The position numbers and the translations under genes are program-made. The notes beneath the pieces are model-generated. The model had not been told where the DNA came from, made no database searches, and saw only the letters and a list, made by a program, of their open reading frames with translations. A stretch of DNA of 64,000 bases from Streptomyces sp. CB02261 (GTDB lineage: Bacteria; Actinomycetota; Actinomycetes; Streptomycetales; Streptomycetaceae): positions 124,001 to 188,000 of the forward strand of contig NZ_LIVX01000012.1 of assembly GCF_001905665.1 (NCBI RefSeq), in the 5' to 3' direction. Shown here piece after piece: positions 41,361-49,925 of the stretch. Positions within the stretch are counted from its first letter, which is position 1; each line of letters opens with the position of its first letter.

Positions 41361-43025
41361 GCAGCACGATCGAGAAGACCGACGTCCTGGTCATCGGAAG
41401 CGGTTTCGGCGGGGCGATCGCCGCTTACCACCTGGCCGCCGGCGGTGCCAAGGTCACCGTCCTCGAGCGCGGTCCCTGGCTGAAGAACGACGAGTTCGAG
41501 CACGACTACAAGCTCGGCTCCTCCTACACCCGGATCTTCGACTTCGTCGTCGGCGACGGCATGAGCGTGCTCGGCGGCAACTGTGTCGGCGGCGGCAGTG
41601 TGGTGTACTTCGCGGCCATGCCGCGGGCACCGAGGTTCATCTTCGACCGGCACGGCAGCATCGGCCGCCGGATGTGGCCCGAAGCGGTCAGCCGGGACAC
41701 CCTCGACCCGTGGTACGACCGGATCGAGGAGTCCCTCTCGGTCAGCAAGCAGGGCTGGGAGGACGCCTCCTACGCAGGCGGCCTGTGGGCCGCGGCCTGC
41801 GACCACGCCGGGCGCACCGCCAACCCGCTCGCCGCCGCGATCGACAACTCCAAGTGCGTCAACTGCAACTTCATGATGGCCGGCTGCCGCTTCGAGGCGA
41901 AGCAGTCCCTCACCGTCAACTACCTCCCGGCCGCGCTCGCCCACGGCGCCGAGATCCGCCCGCTGCACGAGGTGCAGCACCTGACGCGAACCCCCGAGGG
42001 CGACTACCGGGTCCACTACAACATCGTCGACGACGAGGACTACCGGTTGCAGACCGGCTCCGGCGTCATCGAGGCCAAGATCGTCGTGATGGCGGCAGGC
42101 GCCGGTGCCACCCCGGTCATCCTGCAGCGCAGCGAGACCCACCTCGGCGCCATGCCGCACGCGGTCGGCCGCTACTTCTCCGGCAACGGCGAGCGCCTCA
42201 ACACAGCCATCATCAACGAGGACAAGGCCGCCGAGATCCTCGGCCTGACCCGCGGCGACGGCAACCTCCCGTACGGCGCCAACGCGATCGGCAAGGGCCC
42301 GACCGTGGCCAGCTGGGACAAGCTCGACGGCTCGCTGCCCGAGTACTCCCGCTACTCCCTGGAGCAGCTCTACTTCCCGCCGGGCCTCGGCACCATCCTG
42401 GCCCAGGTACCGGACGCCTCCGGGCCGACGTGGTTCGGCAAGGAGAAGAAGGAGATCCTCAAGAACTGGAAGTCCTGGCTGACCATCTTCTGCATGACGG
42501 AGGACGACAACGAGGGAGTCTTCGGCCCGCCGCCCGCCACCGGGCAACTCGATGCGCATCTCGCAGCAGATGCTCGGCCGCGGCAACCTCTCCTACAAGC
42601 CGACCAAGAACACCTGGAACGGTTGGAACCAGGCCGACGCCGACGTGAAGGAGATCCTGGAGAAGGACGGCCTCGCCAAGGTGATGCCGTGGACCAACGA
42701 CCTGGTCGGTGCCTACACCGTCCACCCGCTGGCCTCCTGCCGGATGGGCGACGACCCGGCCACCTCGGCCCTCGACGACACCAATGAACTGCGCGGCCAC
42801 TCCGGCATCTTCGTCACCGACGGCTCCGCCGTCCCCGGCGCCCTGACCGTCAATCCGGCGATGACCATCGCCGCCCTCGCCGAGCGCGCGGTGCCGCACA
42901 TCGTGGCCGCCGCCCAGGCCAGGGGAATCGCGGTCACCTACGGCGCCCCGGCCCCCACCGGCTACAAGAGCGGACGCAACGGCGTGCTGCCGCTGCTGAA
43001 GCAGAAGCGCCTGCTCACCGTGTGA
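41357..43025 (+). CDS. GMC-type FAD oxidoreductase (E9 type), frameshifted near 42543
   Basis: From ATG 41357 the protein has a Rossmann FAD motif GSGFGGAIAA (about 14-23), a GGNCVGGGS loop, a cysteine-rich KCVNCNFMMAGCRF segment and, after the shift, HPLASCRMG and TVNPAMTIAALAERA blocks of GMC oxidoreductases. Reading leaves frame at GGGCAAC (42542-42548). Removing one G restores a continuous 555-residue protein ending at 43025, while the uncorrected frame ends at 42787 without the catalytic C-terminus. It matches SgcE9-type enzymes acting on the enediyne core. It is either a sequencing error in a G run or a true inactivating mutation. Confidence 0.85.
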
Positions 43026-43047
43026 CCCGCTCGAACGGCTTTCCGCC

Positions 43048-43106
43048 GACCAGTGAGTTGCTTCACAAAACCAACCTCATGACCAGTGGGTTGCACCACG
43101 CAACCC
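43048..43106 (+). promoter_or_regulatory. Direct repeats and palindrome upstream of the AhpD-like gene
   Basis: Two 19-base units (43048-43066 and 43081-43099, 16 of 19 identical, beginning GACCAGTG) are 33 bases apart. The second overlaps a perfect palindrome, GGGTTGC-N5-GCAACCC, at 43088-43106. The start codon follows 22 bases later. Confidence 0.6.
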
Positions 43107-43128
43107 GGACGCGCAGAAGGAGGCGGCG

Positions 43129-44172
43129 ATGCGACCGCTCGTACGACTCATGCTGAAGGGCTCGCTCCGGCAGATCCGGCACATCGCGGCCGTCCCGCCC
43201 GCCCGAGGCGGCGACACCGTCGCCGAGGTCTACGCCCAGGCCCGCCGCGAGTTCGGCGTCGTCGCTCCGCCGCTGGCCCTGCACTCCCCGGCCCCGCAGA
43301 CGCTCGCCGCCGCCTGGCTGCTGCTGCGCGAGACCCTCCTCGCCGAAGGCCGGGTCTCCCGGGCCGCCAAGGAAGCCGTCGCCGCCGGCGTATCGCGGGC
43401 CAACGACTGCTCCTACTGCGTCGAGGTCCACGAGGCCAAGCGAGCCACCCTGCCCGGCACCGACACCCACCGGCCGCTCGCCCTCTGGGCGACGAACGCC
43501 ACCACGGCACGGAAGAAGCAAGAGCAGCCGCCGTTCGACGCGGCCGACGCCCCCGAGATCCTCGGCACCGCCGTCACCTTCCACTACCTCAACCGGATGG
43601 TCCGGCTCTTCCTGCCGGACTCGCCCGTCCCCGACGCGGCCCCCGCCGCCGGGCGCGGACCGGTGATGCGCCTGGTCGCCCGCGCCATGCGGGCCGACCG
43701 CGGCATACCGGTGACGCCCGGCGCCGCTCTGGGACTGCTGCCCGCCGCCCCGCTGCCCGCCGGACTCGACTGGGCGAAGGCCACCCCCACCATCGCCGAG
43801 GCCCTTGGCCGGGCCGTCGCCTCCGTCGACCATGCCGCCGAGCGCTGGATCCCCGAGGCCGTCCGCGAACTGCTCCATACCGTCCTCGCCTCGTACGACG
43901 GCGCCGTGCCCGGCCCCAGCCGCGGCTGGCTCGCCGAGGCGACCGCCCCGCTCGACGAGACCCACCTGCCCACCGGGCGGCTCGCCCTGCTGATCGCCCT
44001 CAACCCCCACCAGATCACCGACACGGACCTCGCCGACTTCCGCGCCGCACACCCCGGCGACCGCGAACTGGTCGAGCTCGCCTCCTGGGCGGCGCTCACC
44101 GCCGCCGTCGACATCGGCACCCGGCTCCCCGTACCCAGCAGGGCGCCCCGCCCCGCGGCGGCCGCCCACTGA
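43129..44172 (+). CDS. AhpD-like carboxymuconolactone-decarboxylase-fold protein
   Basis: This 347-residue protein starts at ATG 43129 with AAGGAGG five bases upstream. Residues C94, C97 and H101 in NDCSYCVEVHE form the CxxCxxxH site of AhpD-type peroxidases. The extra C-terminal half is helical and may be a second domain of the same fold. A thiol peroxidase next to an enediyne core could handle reactive or radical products, but this is inference. It has its own operator-like repeats and precedes the DinB-type gene. Confidence 0.75.
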   Translation: MRPLVRLMLKGSLRQIRHIAAVPPARGGDTVAEVYAQARREFGVVAPPLALHSPAPQTLAAAWLLLRETLLAEGRVSRAAKEAVAAGVSRANDCSYCVEVHEAKRATLPGTDTHRPLALWATNATTARKKQEQPPFDAADAPEILGTAVTFHYLNRMVRLFLPDSPVPDAAPAAGRGPVMRLVARAMRADRGIPVTPGAALGLLPAAPLPAGLDWAKATPTIAEALGRAVASVDHAAERWIPEAVRELLHTVLASYDGAVPGPSRGWLAEATAPLDETHLPTGRLALLIALNPHQITDTDLADFRAAHPGDRELVELASWAALTAAVDIGTRLPVPSRAPRPAAAAH

Positions 44173-44250
44173 ACCCACGCCACCCGCCGTACCCCGCACC
44201 GCCCTTCCCGCACCACTTCCCTTTCACTTCCCGTCCAAGGAGACACCACC

Positions 44251-45060
44251 ATGACCGCCACGAACGACGTCCTGAAGGCCCTCGCCATCGACATCGAGGA
44301 GACCGCCCGCCTCGTCGAGGGACTGGACGAGCAGGCCTGGCACACCGCGACCCCCGCCCCCGGCTGGAGCATCGCCGACCAGATCGCCCACCTCACCTTC
44401 ATCTTCCACCTGGCCGGCACCGCCGCCTCCGACCCCGACGGCTTCGCCAAGCTCGCCGCCGGTGCCTCGGGCGACTTCGACGGCGCCGTCAACGCAGCCC
44501 TCAAGCAGTTCAACGGCTTCCCGCCCGCCCAGCTCCTCGCCCGCTTCCGCGCCCTCGGCCAGAACTCCGTCGACGCCCTCGCCGCCGTCCCCGAGGGCCA
44601 GGTCGTGCCGTGGCTGGTCAACCCGCTCCCGGCGGCCGTCCTTGCCTCCGCCGGAATCATGGAGATCTTCGGCCACGGTCAGGACATCGCCGACGCCCTC
44701 GGCGTGCGCCGCGAGCCCACCGAGCGCTTGCGCCACCTGGTCTTCTTCGCCTTCCTCACCCGGGACTTCGGCTACCTCTCGCGTGGTCTGACCCCGCCCA
44801 CCGAGCACTTCCGTATAGAGGTCACCGCCCCCAACGGCGAGCTCTGGGCGTACGGCCCCGAGGACGCCACCGACAAGATCACCGGTCCCGCCGAGGACTT
44901 CTGCCTGCTCGTCACCCGCCGCCGCCACCGCGACGACCTGGCCCTGGTCGCCACCGGCGCCGAGGCCGACCGCTGGCTCGACATCGCCCAGGCCTACCGC
45001 GGCCCGGCCGGTGAAGGCCGCACCCCCGGCCAGTTCGCCCACGCCAACTGCGAGCACTGA
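44251..45060 (+). CDS. TIGR03084-type mycothiol-dependent-isomerase-fold protein (DinB-like)
   Basis: This 269-residue protein has an N-terminal DinB/maleylpyruvate-isomerase helical bundle (GWSIADQIAHLTFIFH, about 40-55; then IMEIFGHGQDIADALG, about 136-151) whose histidines should bind a metal. The second half carries a strand-rich tail (TEHFRIEVTAPNGELWAYG) like TIGR03084 proteins. Relatives use mycothiol, the actinobacterial thiol, as cofactor. Enediynes are triggered by thiols, so a mycothiol-linked enzyme here is notable for self-protection or tailoring. The start is ATG 44251. Confidence 0.8.
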   Translation: MTATNDVLKALAIDIEETARLVEGLDEQAWHTATPAPGWSIADQIAHLTFIFHLAGTAASDPDGFAKLAAGASGDFDGAVNAALKQFNGFPPAQLLARFRALGQNSVDALAAVPEGQVVPWLVNPLPAAVLASAGIMEIFGHGQDIADALGVRREPTERLRHLVFFAFLTRDFGYLSRGLTPPTEHFRIEVTAPNGELWAYGPEDATDKITGPAEDFCLLVTRRRHRDDLALVATGAEADRWLDIAQAYRGPAGEGRTPGQFAHANCEH

Positions 45061-45172
45061 GCGGACATGACCGCACGACTGGCGGCCCCGCGCCGCACCC
45101 CGACCGCCCTGCCCCGGGGCCCACCAGGCACCGGCCCGCCAGCCCCCTCCGTCCCAGCCGCCAGGAGTTCCC

Positions 45173-46069
45173 ATGACCAGCGCCACGCTGCGCACCGCCG
45201 TCGTCATCGGCTGCGGCACCACCGGCACCTCCGTGGCCCTCGCCCTCACCGGCGCGGGCACCGAGGTCACCCTCCTCGACGACGACCCCCGCGCCACCGC
45301 CGAAGCCGTGGCGCTCGGCGCCGGAACCGCCTGGACCCCCGAGCGCCCGCCCGCCGACCTAGTCGTCGTCGCCACCCCGCCGTCCGCCGTCGTCGACGTC
45401 CTGTACCGCGCACAGAGCCAGGGCCTCGGGCACGTCTACACCGACACCGCCGGAGCCAAGGACATCATCAGCTCCGACGCCGAACTGCGAGGCTGCGACC
45501 TCAAGGGCTACGTGCCCGGCCACCCGCTGGCCGGACCCGACGCCCCCGGCCGGGCCGACGCCGACGCCACCCGATTCACCGGCCGCATCTGGACCCTGTG
45601 CCCGTACGAGACCACCCCTGTGTGGGCGCTGCGGACACTCGACGCGCTGATCGAGGCCTGCGGCGCGCAGCGCCTCGACCTCTCCCCGCAAATCCACGAC
45701 CGGGTCGTCGCCGAACTGTCGCACGCCCCGCATCTGGTGGCAGCCGTCCTCTCCAGCCGCTTCGCCGACAGCTCCTTGGCCTTCCTCGGCCTCGCCGAGC
45801 AGAGCCTGCGTGACACGGTCCGCACAGCGGGCGGCGACCCGTGGGTATGGGGCGACGTCCTCGCCCACAACGCCGGACCGGTCGCCGACGTCCTGGACCG
45901 GATCGCCGGCCAGCTCACCCGGGCCGCCGCGATCCTGCGTGAGGGCGACGAGTCGGCGCCGCTCGAACTCGCCCTCACCCTGGAGGAGGGAAGGCGCGGC
46001 CAGGCGGCCCTGGACGGCACCGGAGACGTGCGCACACCGAGAGATGCGCCGGCCGCCGGACGGGTGTGA
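45173..46069 (+). CDS. Prephenate dehydrogenase
   Basis: This 298-residue protein has an N-terminal GCGTTGTS nucleotide motif (about 13-20) and the substrate-loop signature YVPGHPLAGPD (about 112-122), followed by an all-helical C-terminal domain. It should oxidise prephenate to 4-hydroxyphenylpyruvate, the tyrosine precursor. A dedicated copy in a cluster often boosts supply of a tyrosine-derived unit; many 9-membered enediynes carry one (beta-tyrosine in C-1027). No aminomutase is present in the window. It begins the run of tailoring genes. Confidence 0.85.
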   Translation: MTSATLRTAVVIGCGTTGTSVALALTGAGTEVTLLDDDPRATAEAVALGAGTAWTPERPPADLVVVATPPSAVVDVLYRAQSQGLGHVYTDTAGAKDIISSDAELRGCDLKGYVPGHPLAGPDAPGRADADATRFTGRIWTLCPYETTPVWALRTLDALIEACGAQRLDLSPQIHDRVVAELSHAPHLVAAVLSSRFADSSLAFLGLAEQSLRDTVRTAGGDPWVWGDVLAHNAGPVADVLDRIAGQLTRAAAILREGDESAPLELALTLEEGRRGQAALDGTGDVRTPRDAPAAGRV

Positions 46070-46079
46070 CGGTCGCGGG

Positions 46080-46406
46080 GTGACCGTCACCACGTCTTCA
46101 CCCCCGCCCGAGCCGCGACGCGGCGGCGTGCTGCGCCTACCCGCCCCCGCTCTGCGGCTGGCCAAGCGCCTCTTCACCTCCGCCTACTGGTCGTTGTCCG
46201 ACTACGGCTGGGTGTGGATCGGCGTCACGACTCCGACCGCCCCGCTCGACCACGGCACCGCCCTGCAAGGACCGCCCCCCGGACACCCGGAACGGCTGAC
46301 CGCACTGCCCCTGACTCCCGTCGAAAGTGCCCTGGAACGTCAGTTGACCGACGACTGGGACCCGGCCACCGGCAACTCCGCAAAACAGGAGATGACCCGG
46401 CCATGA
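46080..46406 (+). CDS. DUF6059-like small protein, 108 aa
   Basis: It starts at GTG 46080, 11 bases after the prephenate dehydrogenase stop. It has a hydrophobic segment (YWSLSDYGWVWIGV, about 41-54) followed by PPPGHPERLTALPLTPVESAL, which resembles a family I recall as DUF6059 from Streptomyces clusters. Function is unknown. Confidence 0.6.
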   Translation: MTVTTSSPPPEPRRGGVLRLPAPALRLAKRLFTSAYWSLSDYGWVWIGVTTPTAPLDHGTALQGPPPGHPERLTALPLTPVESALERQLTDDWDPATGNSAKQEMTRP

Positions 46407-46452
46407 TCCGCCGGACAGGCTCTGGGCACGACCGCCGCAGGAGGAGCCGTCC

Positions 46453-47961
46453 ATGTCGGAACAGAGCCGCGGGGTGACCGTCACCCCGCAGGACGACCGG
46501 TACCCCGGTCTGGTGGAGGGGTACAACCACCGCTTCACCGGGCGACCCGAAGCGGTCCGCCTCGCCGTCACCACCCAGGACGTCGTCGACGCCGTCCAGG
46601 ACGCCCTCGACACCGGCCGCCGAATCGCGGTCCGCAGCGGCGGCCACTGCTTCGAGGACTTCACCGCCTCGCCCGACATCCAGGTCCTCATCGACCTCTC
46701 GCCGCTGGCCGCCGTCTCCTACGACGAACAGATGGCGGCCTTCGCCGTCGGCGGCGGTACCCGCCTCGACCACCTCTACCAGAAGCTGCACGACGGCTGG
46801 GGCGTGACCGTCCCGGCCGGCACCTGCTTCGAGGTCGGCGTCGGCGGCCACATCTGCGGCGGCGGCTACGGACACCTCTCCCGACGCGACGGCCTGGTCG
46901 TCGACCACCTGTACGCCGTCGAAGTCGTCACCGTCGACGACACCGGCCGGGCCCGGGCCGTCACCGCCACCCGCGAACCGGACGATCCGCATCACGACCT
47001 GTGGTGGGCCCACACCGGAGGCGGCGGTGGCAACTTCGGCGTCGTCACCCGCTTCTGGCTGCGCTCCGCCGGCCCCAGGCCAACCGCCCCCGAGCACGCC
47101 CTGCCCCGCGCCCCGCGCCGGATCCGCCGAGCCGACGTCGTCTGGTCCTGGGACACCCTGGACGAGCAGGACTTCACGGCGCTGCTGCGCGCCTACACCG
47201 ACTGGCACGAGAAGAACAGCGCACCGGACTCCCCAGGACGCCACATCTGGAGCAACCTGATCGTCCTGCACCGCTCCGCCGGATCGTTCATCCTCAACTC
47301 CGTCGTCGACGACGACGTGCCCGGCGCCGCCGAGCTGATGGCCGAGCAGTTGGCCGCGCTCACCGGCCCGGGCGGCGCCGCACCGGCCCACGTCGAGGAG
47401 CAGGTGGTGTCCTGGATGGACACCTGGATGCCCTCCTACAGCTGGCCCAGCGACCCGCGCGGCCGCTACAAGAACAAGGCTGGATATCTGCGCGCGGGCT
47501 TCACCGACCACCAACTGGCCGCCGTCCACCGCCACCTGACCGACCCCGGCTACGACAACCCGATGGCCTGTCTGGTGCTCACAGGCTTCGGCGGCCAGGT
47601 CAATGCGGTCGCCCCCGACGCCACCGCCGTCCCCCAGCGCGACTCCATCCTCAAGGCGTCCTACTCCGCCGGCGCCTGGACCGCGCCGGAGGAGGACGAG
47701 CTGCACATCGCCTGGGTGCGCCGCTTCTACCAGGACGTATACGCCGAGACCGGCGGAGTCCCCGAACCCGGCGACGTCAACGACGGCTCGTACATCAGCT
47801 ACCCGGACGTGGACCTCGCCGACCCGGCCTGGAACACCTCCGACACCGGCTGGCCCGTCCTCTACTACAAGGACAACTACCCCCGCCTACAGCAGGTGAA
47901 GAAGCGCTACGACGCGCGGAACGTCTTCCGCCACGCGCTCTCCGTCGCACCACCCTCCTGA
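46453..47961 (+). CDS. Bicovalent FAD oxidase of the BBE family
   Basis: This 502-residue protein belongs to the berberine-bridge/GOOX-like FAD oxidases. H65 in RSGGHCFEDF is the 8-alpha-histidyl site, and C125 in AGTCFEVGVGGH is the likely 6-S-cysteinyl site, so the flavin should be bicovalent. The C-terminal YYKDNYPRLQQVKKRYDARNVF block is the BBE domain. Such enzymes oxidise sugars, alcohols or aromatic rings. A related oxidase, cut by the window edge, lies at 62659. The start ATG 46453 has GAGGAG upstream. Confidence 0.9.
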   Translation: MSEQSRGVTVTPQDDRYPGLVEGYNHRFTGRPEAVRLAVTTQDVVDAVQDALDTGRRIAVRSGGHCFEDFTASPDIQVLIDLSPLAAVSYDEQMAAFAVGGGTRLDHLYQKLHDGWGVTVPAGTCFEVGVGGHICGGGYGHLSRRDGLVVDHLYAVEVVTVDDTGRARAVTATREPDDPHHDLWWAHTGGGGGNFGVVTRFWLRSAGPRPTAPEHALPRAPRRIRRADVVWSWDTLDEQDFTALLRAYTDWHEKNSAPDSPGRHIWSNLIVLHRSAGSFILNSVVDDDVPGAAELMAEQLAALTGPGGAAPAHVEEQVVSWMDTWMPSYSWPSDPRGRYKNKAGYLRAGFTDHQLAAVHRHLTDPGYDNPMACLVLTGFGGQVNAVAPDATAVPQRDSILKASYSAGAWTAPEEDELHIAWVRRFYQDVYAETGGVPEPGDVNDGSYISYPDVDLADPAWNTSDTGWPVLYYKDNYPRLQQVKKRYDARNVFRHALSVAPPS

Positions 47962-48031
47962 CCGGCCCACGCCGCCGCGCCCGCGGCGGCCCGCAGCCAC
48001 CCCCACCCGACGAAACACAGGGAGATCCCAC

Positions 48032-48451
48032 ATGACCGCCACGACCACCGCCACCGCCCTCGCCGAGGACACCGCCGCCATCGCCGCCGTGCCGCAGCGC
48101 ATCGTCGCCGCCTGGGCCGCGCACGACGGCGCCGCCTTCGGCGACGTCTTCACCGAGGACGGCACCATGGTGCTGCCCGGCGTGCACGAGACCGGCCGCG
48201 ACCGCATCGCCAGCTTCATGACGCAGGCGTTCGCCGGACCGTACAAGGGCACCCAGGTCACCGGCACGCCGCTCGCCGTCAAGTTCCTCTCGCCCGACAA
48301 CGCCATCGTCATCACCCAGGGCGGCGTCCTCGCCCCCGGCGAGACCGAGCCGGCCGCCGAGCGCCAGGTCCGCGCCATCTGGGTGCTGACCAAGCAGGAC
48401 GGCGAGTGGCTCATCGCCGCCTACCAGAACACGCCCCGCAACACCCCGTGA
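48032..48451 (+). CDS. SgcJ/EcaC-family protein
   Basis: This 139-residue SnoaL-like/NTF2-fold protein matches the SgcJ/EcaC family (AWAAHDGAAFGDVFTEDGTMVLPG, about 28-51; then VRAIWVLTKQDGEWLIAAYQN near the end). SgcJ homologues are conserved in 9-membered enediyne clusters, where they are thought to help core formation. It sits between the BBE oxidase and the FAD monooxygenase. Start ATG 48032 has GGGAG upstream. Confidence 0.9.
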   Translation: MTATTTATALAEDTAAIAAVPQRIVAAWAAHDGAAFGDVFTEDGTMVLPGVHETGRDRIASFMTQAFAGPYKGTQVTGTPLAVKFLSPDNAIVITQGGVLAPGETEPAAERQVRAIWVLTKQDGEWLIAAYQNTPRNTP

Positions 48452-48480
48452 CCGACGCCGGCCCGAAGGAGGAGAACACC

Positions 48481-49881
48481 GTGGCCCACACAGCCGCACA
48501 CCGGGCAGTAGTACTCGGCGGCAGCATGGCGGGACTGCTCGCCGCACGCGTGCTCGCCGACACCTACGCGGAAGTCCTGCTGGTCGACCGCGACCGGCTC
48601 GTCGGCGTCTCGGGTCCGCGGCGCGGCGTGCCGCACGGGCGGCACGCCCATGGCCTGGTGGCCCGCGGCCAGCAGATCCTGGAGGAGCACTTCCCGGGAC
48701 TCACCGACGACCTCGCGGACGCCGGCGCCCCTCCGGACGACTTCGGCCACGCCTGTCACTGGTACTTCAACGGCAGGCGCATCGCCCCTGCCGACACCGG
48801 TCTGATCTCCATCCCCGCAGGCCGCCCGGTCCTCGAGGAGCAGGTGCGCCGCCGGGTTCAGCAGCTGCCCAACGTCCGCTTCCTGGAGGAGCACGACATC
48901 CTCGGGCTCAGCACCACCGCCGACCGGACCCGGGTCACCGGCGCCCGGATCCAGCCGCGCCACGCGGGCGGCGAGCCGCAGGAACTCGAGGCCGACCTCG
49001 TCGTCGACGCCACGGGCCGCGGCTCGCGCACCCCGGTCTGGCTCGCCGAGCTCGGCTACCCGGCCCCGGAGGAGGAGCGGGTCGAGGTCGACCTCGCCTA
49101 CACCACACGCCACTACCGGCTGGACCACGACCCGCTCGGCGACGCCCAGGCGATCATCCCGGCGGCGACCCCCGAACACCCGCGCGGCGGCCTGTTCTAC
49201 CGGCTGCCCGGCGACGGCGACATCTACGAGCTGTCGCTCACCGGCATCCTGGGCGACCACGCCCCCACGGACCCCGAGGGCTTCGAGGCATTCATGCGCT
49301 CGCTGCCCATACCGCACCTGTACGACGCCGTGGCCGACGCCGAGCCCGTCGACGACCCGGTCAAGTTCCGCTACCCGGCGAGCGTCTGGCGCCGTTACGA
49401 GCGCCTGACGCGGTTCCCCGACGGACTGCTCGTGATGGGCGACGCCGTGGCGAGTTTCAACCCGGTCTACGCCCAGGGCATGACGGTGGCAGCGCTGGAG
49501 TCGCTGGCGCTCCGCCGCCACCTGGCCGCGCCTCGCGGCCGGAAACCCGTCGCGTACTTCAAGGACGTCGCGGCCGCCATCAAGGCGCCCTGGGAGCTGG
49601 CCGCCGGTTCCGACCTCGGCTACCCGGGCGTCTCCGGGCGCCGCACACTCAAGGTCAGGATGGCCAACGCCTACGTCGCACGCCTCCAGGCCGCCGCCGA
49701 GCACGACCCGGAGCTGAGCAACGCGTTCATCCGCGTCGCCGGTCTCATCGACCCGCCGCAGGCGCTGATGCGCCCGCGCCTGATGCTGCGCGTCCTGCGG
49801 GCCTCCCGCGCCGCCCGGCGCACCGGCCCCGCCACCACCGCACCGCGCCGGCAGCCGCATGCCGCCGCAGCACCCCACTGA
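48481..49881 (+). CDS. FAD-dependent monooxygenase
   Basis: This 466-residue protein starts at GTG 48481 with AAGGAGG upstream. It has a GGSMAGLLAA Rossmann motif near residues 14-23, DRD at the second FAD strand, and LLVMGDAVASFNPVYAQGM as the C-terminal FAD motif. It lacks the WxWxIP of halogenases, so a hydroxylase or epoxidase is more likely. It may oxidise the aromatic side unit or the core. It is downstream of the SgcJ-like gene in the same transcript. Confidence 0.85.
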   Translation: MAHTAAHRAVVLGGSMAGLLAARVLADTYAEVLLVDRDRLVGVSGPRRGVPHGRHAHGLVARGQQILEEHFPGLTDDLADAGAPPDDFGHACHWYFNGRRIAPADTGLISIPAGRPVLEEQVRRRVQQLPNVRFLEEHDILGLSTTADRTRVTGARIQPRHAGGEPQELEADLVVDATGRGSRTPVWLAELGYPAPEEERVEVDLAYTTRHYRLDHDPLGDAQAIIPAATPEHPRGGLFYRLPGDGDIYELSLTGILGDHAPTDPEGFEAFMRSLPIPHLYDAVADAEPVDDPVKFRYPASVWRRYERLTRFPDGLLVMGDAVASFNPVYAQGMTVAALESLALRRHLAAPRGRKPVAYFKDVAAAIKAPWELAAGSDLGYPGVSGRRTLKVRMANAYVARLQAAAEHDPELSNAFIRVAGLIDPPQALMRPRLMLRVLRASRAARRTGPATTAPRRQPHAAAAPH

Positions 49882-49925
49882 CGCCCACCGCGCCCGCTTC
49901 GGCACGCGTACCACGAGAGGCTGCC

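Noticed and set aside
45067..45813. Plus-strand Arg/Pro-rich frame overlapping prephenate dehydrogenase
   Set aside because: Shadow frame; the real gene begins at 45173 in another frame with clear motifs.
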